DNA of 11,689 nt, taken from CAYTID01 sp964437735 (GTDB lineage Bacteria > Bacteroidota > Ignavibacteria > UBA10030 > BY39). How positions within the stretch are numbered: position 1 is the stretch's first letter; every line of letters begins with the position of its first letter. The notes below the pieces were generated by a model, which saw nothing but the letters and a program-made list of their open reading frames with translations, was not told the origin of the DNA and searched no databases. The stretch covers positions 1-11,689 of the forward strand of contig CAYTID010000068.1 of NCBI GenBank assembly GCA_964437735.1. The letters run 5' to 3'. Both the position numbers and the translations under genes were made by a program. Below are positions 7,875 to 11,689 of this stretch, piece by piece.

Positions 7875-8069
7875 TTGAAAAAAAATAAATCGAAGAAATT
7901 GCCTGTATATTGTGATTTTTCATGCTCCTATGCTGCTTTTACCGATCCAAGTATTTCGGGCGCTTGCAGACGGGAGAGCGTAGTATATTGCCGGCTATTC
8001 AAGAAATATAACAACAAACATAACATCTGCTTGGAGCGAGTTAGAAAACCTGATATCAGGGAAAATTAA
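7875..8069 (+). CDS. Small five-cysteine protein of unknown function
   Basis: A 64-residue basic protein starting at TTG. Cysteines fall at 13, 17, 31, 39 and 52 (CDFSC, GACRRESVVYC, then C52 after a lysine-rich stretch), a spacing that suggests a small metal-binding knuckle (Zn or Fe-S) or a disulfide-stabilised fold. From memory, short FCB-group proteins with C-x3-C, a GAC-R turn, YC and a final KxxxC resemble this, but I cannot name a family. There is no signal peptide or membrane segment, so it is probably cytosolic. It stands alone on the plus strand, divergent from the transporter block. Evidence for coding is the ribosome-binding site and the patterned cysteines. The function is unknown. 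Confidence 0.55.
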   Translation: MKKNKSKKLPVYCDFSCSYAAFTDPSISGACRRESVVYCRLFKKYNNKHNICLERVRKPDIREN

Positions 8070-8284
8070 TATTATCCGGATTCACGGTTTCGATTTGCAC
8101 GCGATGAGAATCGCAATCATTGCGAGCAATGTTGCTGATAGAAGCAATAAGGGCACGTTTCTAACAAACCTGGCGCTCGATCATACATATAAATAATTCC
8201 ACTTGCTGTGGCAATTGCGTATGACGAGTGCAGTAGCAAGCAATTTGTTGGATTTTTGCGGTGTCACGCAACATTCATGTCAAT
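8070..8284. other. Non-coding stretch with repeated GCAAT motifs and a palindrome
   Basis: No gene is supported in these 215 bases. GCAAT/ATTGC words recur, including a perfect odd-centred palindrome TCGCAATCATTGCGA at 8111-8125, and CTTGCT (minus strand) pairs with a nearby AGCAAG. No T-run follows these stems, so they do not look like terminators. Minus-strand frames reach at most about 48 codons without an acceptable start. It may be a decayed cassette end or simple spacer. Confidence 0.35.
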
Positions 8285-8728
8285 TTAGAAACTCCGTAGA
8301 TCAACACCTTTCGTTTTCGCTAGTTCGAGGATCATTGGCTTGATTTGTTTGTGCTGCTGATATGTGATGTTTTCCAAGTTAATTTCTACCGTGGTGCCAG
8401 GCTTCAGAACAACTTCTAAAAGGAACATCGTTGCATTGATGTGAGAAATTTCTTCCCAACGGTATCTACGGGTGTTGAATATGCCAATCGGACCCTCGAA
8501 GCCCTCATCGTCAAATGTGAAAACCTTTGGTGGAAATACACGACGATAGAACAGAGCAAAAAGGATGGCGATAGAGCCGAAAGTCAGGTTGACATATCTG
8601 AAATCGCTTTCGATGACAATCCCTTGGACTAGAATCATGACTCCAAGGAGGAAGAAGAAGCCTTGCTGAATGAATCGCATCGTTGGTGACATCGGACGTG
8701 GTTGAAGATCAAGAGTAATGTGTTTCAT
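8285..8728 (-). CDS. Two-helix membrane protein with PH-like C-terminal part, unknown function
   Basis: A 147-residue protein with two hydrophobic helices (about residues 18-38 and 45-62) near the N-terminus, followed by a soluble part of alternating beta strands. VFTFDDEGFEG (69-79), RYRWEEISHIN (88-98), MFLLEVVLKPGTTVEINLEN (101-120) and a final helix (HKQIKPMILELAKTKG) resemble the layout of small bacterial PH-domain membrane proteins, where a W-x-E-I turn precedes two strands. This is a pattern judgement, not a firm family match. Base composition differs from its neighbours: 30 of 60 bases at 8461-8520 are G or C against 17 of 60 at 11101-11160, suggesting separate acquisition. It is transcribed on its own. 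Confidence 0.7.
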   Translation of the reverse strand: MKHITLDLQPRPMSPTMRFIQQGFFFLLGVMILVQGIVIESDFRYVNLTFGSIAILFALFYRRVFPPKVFTFDDEGFEGPIGIFNTRRYRWEEISHINATMFLLEVVLKPGTTVEINLENITYQQHKQIKPMILELAKTKGVDLRSF

Positions 8729-8762
8729 TGTGTAAGTCGATTTGGTTTATGGTTATTAGTGG

Positions 8763-8768
8763 ATTATA
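8763..8768 (-). promoter_or_regulatory. Candidate -10 box for the two-helix membrane protein
   Basis: TATAAT reads on the minus strand 35 bases before the ATG at 8728. TGTTCA lies 17 bases further upstream, a poor -35 match (three of six). It is placed between the hairpin downstream of the adenine methyltransferase and the next gene, as an independent promoter would be. Confidence 0.3.
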
Positions 8769-8804
8769 AATCAAGGATCATAAGGTGAACAGCAGTAACT
8801 TCAC

Positions 8805-8837
8805 AAAAAGCCGTATGGCAATGATGCCTAACGGCTT
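8805..8837 (-). terminator. Hairpin with T-run downstream of the adenine methyltransferase
   Basis: On the minus strand AAGCCGT pairs with ACGGCTT (7 bp), then a 2x2 mismatch, then GGCA pairs with TGCC around a four-base loop. The descending arm runs into TTTTT (8809-8805). It lies about 70 bases after the stop at 8906 and before the promoter of the next gene, so an intrinsic terminator fits. The same bases also carry GTTAGGC, an attC-like core (see the next entry). Confidence 0.5.
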
Positions 8838-8862
8838 GGGGCTTAGCGAAGTGGCGGTATTC
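8826..8862 (-). repeat. attC-like or interspersed accessory-genome motif
   Basis: On the minus strand GTTAGGC (8832-8826) fits the integron R' core GTTRRRY and is preceded by CTAAGCCCCAAGCC, reminiscent of the L'-R' end of attC sites. A canonical R'' (RYYYAAC) is not found within the next 80 bases upstream; only AATTAAC occurs near 8890-8896. From memory, related GGCTTGGGGCTTAGCGAAG sequences recur near accessory genes in Bacteroidota genomes, which I cannot check here. The position, just after one gene's end and before the next gene's start, is where a cassette boundary would lie. Confidence 0.25.
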
Positions 8863-8905
8863 GGAAAACTCAACTGTCATCAGATATAAAAGTTAATTTA
8901 ATGCT

Positions 8906-9787
8906 TTACACTTTTTTTTTCGTCCTGTATTTTACTGTCGGTTCAAACAAAACATACTGTCGCTCTTGTGCAAGTTGTCTTGGCAATTTTGTCAGGAAGT
9001 TGGAAATAAAAAGTTCCTTGCCTGTCTGGTTAGAAGTCGGTGTCTGATTACGCATACCATAAGTCAAGTCCCACGCAATAATATTGGCGAATGAAAACAA
9101 CTGTCGGATATAATCGCTGTCGTCATAAGTGATGAGCCATTTATGTTCACAGTTCGCCATTGTCTCGGCAAAACGAATGTGGTCAAACCCTTTGTGCAAG
9201 TTTCCATTTTTTCCGTAGAGTGCCGACTTTGTCGCAGTGTAGTAAGGCGGGTCAAGAAAAATAAAAACATTGTCTCCATCTTGCTCAACTAATTTCTGAT
9301 AGTCAATGTTTGTAATCTGTGTCCCTTTGATAACTGTTCCAAATTTTTTTAATCGTTGAATACTGCTTTCTGTAAATCGTCCGTGAAATGCTTGTTCGCT
9401 GTAACCACCGCTCTCGCTTGTTCCTGAAAAAGTAATTCTGTTAAAGATGAAAAACGCTGTCGCTCTTTCCAAGTCATTAAAATTTGAAATATTGTCGGTG
9501 AGAAATTTATGTAATTCTTTTCCGATTGGAAATTTGTGTCTCCATTCATAAACTTTTTCAATTACTGCATTAACATCTTTCTCGCACATTTCCCAAAACT
9601 TGAAAAGATTAAAATGCAAATCGTTCACCCAATATTTTTTATTCGGAAGTTTTTGTTTGAGATAAATAAAAATTGAACCACCCCCTAAAAATGGCTCTCT
9701 GAATTCATCAAAGTCGGGAACAAGTGTAGAAATTAAATCTACGGCTCTGCTTTTTCCTCCAGGGTATCTTAACGGGCTTTTTATCAT
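8906..9787 (-). CDS. D12-class (Dam-type) DNA adenine-N6 methyltransferase
   Basis: A 293-residue alpha-class methyltransferase that transfers a methyl group from S-adenosylmethionine to adenine in a short DNA site. Motifs in order: RYPGGK (7-12, motif X), EPFLGGGS (31-38, motif I), VND (54-56, motif II), the target-recognition region including FNRITFSGTSESGGYS (115-130) and GRFTESSIQRL (136-146), and LDPPYY (178-183, catalytic motif IV). All key motifs are present and length is normal, so the enzyme should be active. Its ATG overlaps the stop of the preceding fragment (ATGA, 9787-9784), so it was once coupled to another gene of the locus. Recognition could be GATC, as for DpnII-type systems, but the GTSESGGYS variant does not settle this. 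A run of nine A near the 3' end affects only the last residues. Confidence 0.92.
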   Translation of the reverse strand: MIKSPLRYPGGKSRAVDLISTLVPDFDEFREPFLGGGSIFIYLKQKLPNKKYWVNDLHFNLFKFWEMCEKDVNAVIEKVYEWRHKFPIGKELHKFLTDNISNFNDLERATAFFIFNRITFSGTSESGGYSEQAFHGRFTESSIQRLKKFGTVIKGTQITNIDYQKLVEQDGDNVFIFLDPPYYTATKSALYGKNGNLHKGFDHIRFAETMANCEHKWLITYDDSDYIRQLFSFANIIAWDLTYGMRNQTPTSNQTGKELFISNFLTKLPRQLAQERQYVLFEPTVKYRTKKKV

Positions 9788-9975
9788 AAGCGGTCTAAAC
9801 TTTCGTGTTTGATATTTACCGTAAAGTTATTGCTTTTTGTCTCTTGAAAAAGTTTGTTGATAATTTGTTTTTGTCCTTCGTTGAAAGCATTGTCGGTAAA
9901 GAATTTTGAAATTTGTTTTTCTGATGAATTGGATGTGATTTGTCCAGCAAGTTTTGTAGAGGTTAATTCTAAAAT
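9784..9975 (-). pseudogene. C-terminal end of an unidentified R-M-locus protein
   Basis: An open frame of 63 codons with no usable start. It begins at the point where the methyltransferase stub breaks (ILELTSTKLAGQITSN...) and ends at TGA 9786-9784, overlapping the ATG of the adenine methyltransferase. The precise ATGA overlap and protein-like composition (helical QISKFFTDNAF, then EGQKQIINKLFQ) argue that it is the true 3' end of a gene that once preceded the methyltransferase. In this frame the sequence is open only back to a TGA just inside the stub. It does not resemble the C-terminus of a beta-class methyltransferase (no FxGxG motif I), so it may be the end of a different gene, possibly an endonuclease. 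Identity is unknown. Confidence 0.5.
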
Positions 9976-10076
9976 CGGTCTGCAAATGTTATCTCAACAG
10001 AATTGTTTGGAATTTGCTTTAGCAATTCCAAACAATCTCCTTGCGTTATTTTATTTAAAATTTTTTCAAATTTCAT
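9969..10076 (-). pseudogene. N-terminal stub of a beta-class amino-methyltransferase
   Basis: ATG at 10076-10074 opens a 35-codon frame that reads ILNKITQGDCLELLKQIPNN then SVEITFAD, the unmistakable N-terminus of site-specific DNA methyltransferases (N6-adenine or N4-cytosine), up to the Asp of motif IV. The next codons should be Pro-Pro-Phe/Tyr. Instead the frame gives Arg-Phe-stop (TAG 9971-9969). The start overlaps the stop of the endonuclease fragment as ATGA (10076-10073), so an intact endonuclease-methyltransferase operon once existed. The break is not a simple one- or two-base slip: the downstream open frame lacks all later methyltransferase motifs, so a large deletion after about base 9978 is the likely cause. 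Confidence 0.8.
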
Positions 10077-10414
10077 TTCATTGTTTTTTTAATAAATTTA
10101 TTGAACCGTTCAATTTCGCTTTTATGGAAAGTGAAAACTTCGTCATAAGCGGAAACCATTCGCAACAAATCGCCTTTGCGAACATACCAGCCAATTCCGT
10201 CAACGAAGCCGACAAATTTTGCTTTTGGATAATGTTTTTTCAGAAGGGATGCAACAGCGTTTTCCGTTTTTGCCTTATCTCCTTGTCCAGAAGACGAAGT
10301 TGTCACAACAAAAGAACATTCAATAATAATCCTCGGATTATTTTTATTAGGAATGATAAAATTCATTGTCCGTTTGGCAATCGGGGCATTGTTAAATTTT
10401 TCCGTAACTACCAT
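10073..10414 (-). pseudogene. C-terminal fragment of a second type II restriction endonuclease (DpnII-like)
   Basis: 113 codons from an internal ATG. The frame is open 9 codons further upstream, to a TAG at 10444-10442, and the product looks like the C-terminal half of a PD-(D/E)XK endonuclease. PRIIIECSF (27-35) supplies a catalytic-type Glu at 32. SSGQGDKAKTENAV (41-54), FVGFVDGIGWYVRKGDL (68-84) and DEVFTFHKSEIERF (91-104) recall the FxWxTDGxGW region of DpnII/MboI-type enzymes. The strand carrying the expected catalytic Asp reads RTMNFII, with Asn18 (AAT) where Asp (GAT) would be expected, one transition away. No ribosome-binding site precedes the ATG. It is in the same frame as, and directly after, the SacI-like gene. 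Probably a dead remnant; a short functional protein is less likely. Confidence 0.6.
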
Positions 10415-10447
10415 TTTCGCAAGTCTTTTGTTGTACGAACACTATTA

Positions 10448-11590
10448 TCATTCGTCAAGGTTATGTTCTTTCAAAATTTCCTGCCATTCTATAATGTGAA
10501 ACTCTTTCACTTCTGTTGAATTTTTTGCGTCTGTAATTAAATTTTCGGTATAAGCCCGAATGAATTGTTTATAATCCTCAATGAAACGCAAGTAATATTT
10601 CAAACTGAAATAAATTCCGTTGGCGATAATTTCAAGCCCGCTGTCCTTTTTTATTTTCAGAATAAATTTATTGATGAATTCTTCTTCCTCTGCCGAAGTA
10701 AAATTTTCTTTTGCTGTTGACAAGATGTAATATCGTTCAATGCTTGTTTCCTCCGATTTTTTTGCAATATCAAAAATCAAATTTCTGTCAATGGAAATTT
10801 TGTGTTTGATTTCAACCATTTCAAATGGCGTTTCGTTAGCGTTCCAAATTTCAATATCTCCGTAGCCGTGCTTGTCTGAGGAGGTATGAACATTGAGCGG
10901 TCTCAAAATTCTATTCTCATATCGCTTAACCACTTTGAATAATTCTTGATACACGGTATAAATTGCGATAACGGGAAGGCGTGAACTCAATTTCATTTCA
11001 AAGTGTCTTTCCAACATTTTGAGAACTGTATTTATATTCAGTATGTTTAAAAAATTTGCTGTCTCTATTGTACTGTCAAAAACCATTTTGTGTTGCAGTG
11101 ATAGTATGTGGAGTTTAATGAAAATGTATATCAAAACATCTTTCGGTTTGATGACTTCATTTTCAACTGCATCAAAGATTTCCAAAAAACTATTCTTTAC
11201 TTCTTTGTTTCGTATTTTTAAATTCTTTCCCGTTGTTTTTGTCCATTTGATTTTTTCTCTCGTAGCGAGCGTGAGAAAGGAAGATTCTTTGTTTGCGTAT
11301 TTCGGAAAATATTTTTTGAAAAATGGTACAGTTACTGATGTGTCTAGAGTTCTTGCAGAATATCCGCCTTTAAAATCTACTCGGTGCAAACGAACGTCTT
11401 GTTTTGGTTCAGTAATTTTTTTTACAAGTGAAGTAACCAAAGAAGAGAGTAAAGATTTGTTCTTATCAATATTGTTGATGAGCATATCAACATTAGTGCT
11501 GATAATATCGGGATATATGATTTCCTTTTTTGTGTCAAGAATTGCAATTGCTTTTTTGAGAGTGTCCTCTAAAATTTTTGTTGGTGTCAT
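10448..11590 (-). CDS. SacI-family type II restriction endonuclease
   Basis: A 380-residue protein resembling the SacI endonuclease family, whose founder cuts GAGCTC. Recognisable parts are DFKGGYSARTLDTSVTVPFF (72-91), YANKESSFLTLATRE (98-112), KIRNKEVKNSFLEIFDAVE (125-143), and a PD-(D/E)XK core with D245 in GYGDIEIW (242-249) and E260-I-K262 in FEMVEIKHKI (256-265), followed by RYYILSTAKENF (286-297). All catalytic positions seem intact. The ATG overlaps the TGA of a short methyltransferase-like tail (11590-11587). The gene ends in three consecutive in-frame stops, TGA TAA TAG (10450-10442). No intact cognate cytosine or amino-methyltransferase is adjacent in the window; a protective enzyme may lie beyond the right edge or be the D12 methyltransferase. 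The family call is from remembered motifs. Confidence 0.75.
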   Translation of the reverse strand: MTPTKILEDTLKKAIAILDTKKEIIYPDIISTNVDMLINNIDKNKSLLSSLVTSLVKKITEPKQDVRLHRVDFKGGYSARTLDTSVTVPFFKKYFPKYANKESSFLTLATREKIKWTKTTGKNLKIRNKEVKNSFLEIFDAVENEVIKPKDVLIYIFIKLHILSLQHKMVFDSTIETANFLNILNINTVLKMLERHFEMKLSSRLPVIAIYTVYQELFKVVKRYENRILRPLNVHTSSDKHGYGDIEIWNANETPFEMVEIKHKISIDRNLIFDIAKKSEETSIERYYILSTAKENFTSAEEEEFINKFILKIKKDSGLEIIANGIYFSLKYYLRFIEDYKQFIRAYTENLITDAKNSTEVKEFHIIEWQEILKEHNLDE

Positions 11591-11673
11591 ACGAAGAGTT
11601 CAAGTGTGTAAGATGGAACTTTGGCAAGACGCTGCTTTGCATATTCAATATATTCATTCAATCTTTTTAATTT
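11587..11673 (-). pseudogene. C-terminal tail resembling an amino-methyltransferase
   Basis: 28 codons in frame after a TAA at 11676-11674 and ending TGA at 11589-11587, overlapping the ATG of the SacI-like gene. It reads LNEYIEYAKQRLAKV then PSYTLELFV. The N-x-E-Y-x-x-x-A-x-x-R-L pattern is what follows motif I at the end of alpha/beta-class DNA methyltransferases (the 'iGiEiNeeYieiAkkRL' segment). All three minus-strand frames close between this point and the right edge, so no full methyltransferase is attached here. The upstream bases are very AT-rich (TTAATTTTTAATTCTTAA on the plus strand). It is probably the surviving end of the partner methyltransferase; it may also be a chance match of a short frame. 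Confidence 0.45.
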
Positions 11674-11689
11674 TTAATTCTTAATATTA

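Noticed and set aside
8120..8270. Minus-strand frame of about 48 codons containing CPYC
   Set aside because: There is no ATG, no ribosome-binding site and no recognisable family. The length is within chance for this composition.
7792..8271. Direct repeat TGTCACGCAA at 7792-7801 and 8262-8271, as possible insertion duplication
   Set aside because: A ten-base repeat is expected many times by chance in a window of this size, and there is no transposase or terminal inverted repeat between the copies.
8912..8920. Run of nine T (A on the coding strand) as a phase-variation switch of the adenine methyltransferase
   Set aside because: It lies in the last few codons, so slippage would change only the extreme C-terminus and not switch the enzyme off.
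9960..9985. Break in the methyltransferase stub as a simple 4-base deletion (giving Asp-Pro-Pro-Ile-Leu...)
   Set aside because: The restored frame would encode under 100 residues, with no FxGxG motif or later methyltransferase motifs, so a larger deletion is required.
9854..10519. Plus-strand frame of 221 codons
   Set aside because: It is antisense to the endonuclease and methyltransferase fragments, phenylalanine-rich with no recognisable motif, and the minus-strand reading has clear family signatures and ATGA overlaps.
11019..11684. Plus-strand frame of 221 codons
   Set aside because: It lies opposite the SacI-like endonuclease, whose catalytic motifs are on the minus strand. The composition (F, S, I rich) is that of an antisense shadow.
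1..11689. CRISPR arrays, tRNA or rRNA genes, insertion sequences
   Set aside because: No regularly spaced repeats, cloverleaf or rRNA-like sequence, transposase or terminal inverted repeats were seen on either strand.

Overview
The window looks like a chromosomal segment from an AT-rich member of the Bacteroidota/Chlorobi/Ignavibacteriota (FCB) group. An Ignavibacteria-type bacterium is my best guess. The basis is compact AT-rich coding sequence, weak or absent Shine-Dalgarno sites at many starts, and the family mix. This is inference; no rRNA or other marker gene is present.

Bases 1-840 hold, on the minus strand, an archease gene followed by the first 87 codons of rtcB, the tRNA/RNA ligase it activates. 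A 129-base gap separates archease from a divergent plus-strand pair at 841-2973: phosphate acetyltransferase (pta), and a multi-pass acyltransferase-like membrane protein whose ATG directly follows the pta stop.

Bases 2967-7596 are a four-gene minus-strand block. In transcription order it encodes an NSS (LeuT/MhsT-type) symporter, an AgcS alanine/glycine:cation symporter, a carbon-nitrogen hydrolase whose TTG start overlaps the agcS stop, and an SbtA-type bicarbonate transporter. Three of the four belong to Na+-coupled transporter families, and the hydrolase could process amide-type compounds. Its last gene overlaps the end of the membrane acyltransferase gene by 7 bases in a tail-to-tail arrangement.

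Bases 7597-8905 are sparse. They hold a small five-cysteine protein gene (plus strand, TTG start, good ribosome-binding site), a short structured non-coding stretch, a two-helix membrane protein with a PH-like C-terminal part, and a hairpin region downstream of the last gene. The hairpin resembles an intrinsic terminator, and its edge also looks like part of an integron attC site.

Bases 8906-11689 are an accessory restriction-modification locus, all on the minus strand and visibly decayed. In transcription order it contains: a 28-codon tail resembling the end of an amino-methyltransferase; a full-length SacI-family restriction endonuclease that ends in three tandem stops; the C-terminal 113 residues of a second, DpnII-like endonuclease; the first ~33 residues of a beta-class methyltransferase, broken exactly at motif IV; a 63-codon end of an unidentified protein; and an apparently intact D12-class adenine methyltransferase. 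Three of the junctions are ATGA overlaps, so these fragments derive from tightly packed R-M operons that were later deleted and joined. This is the most unusual part of the window.
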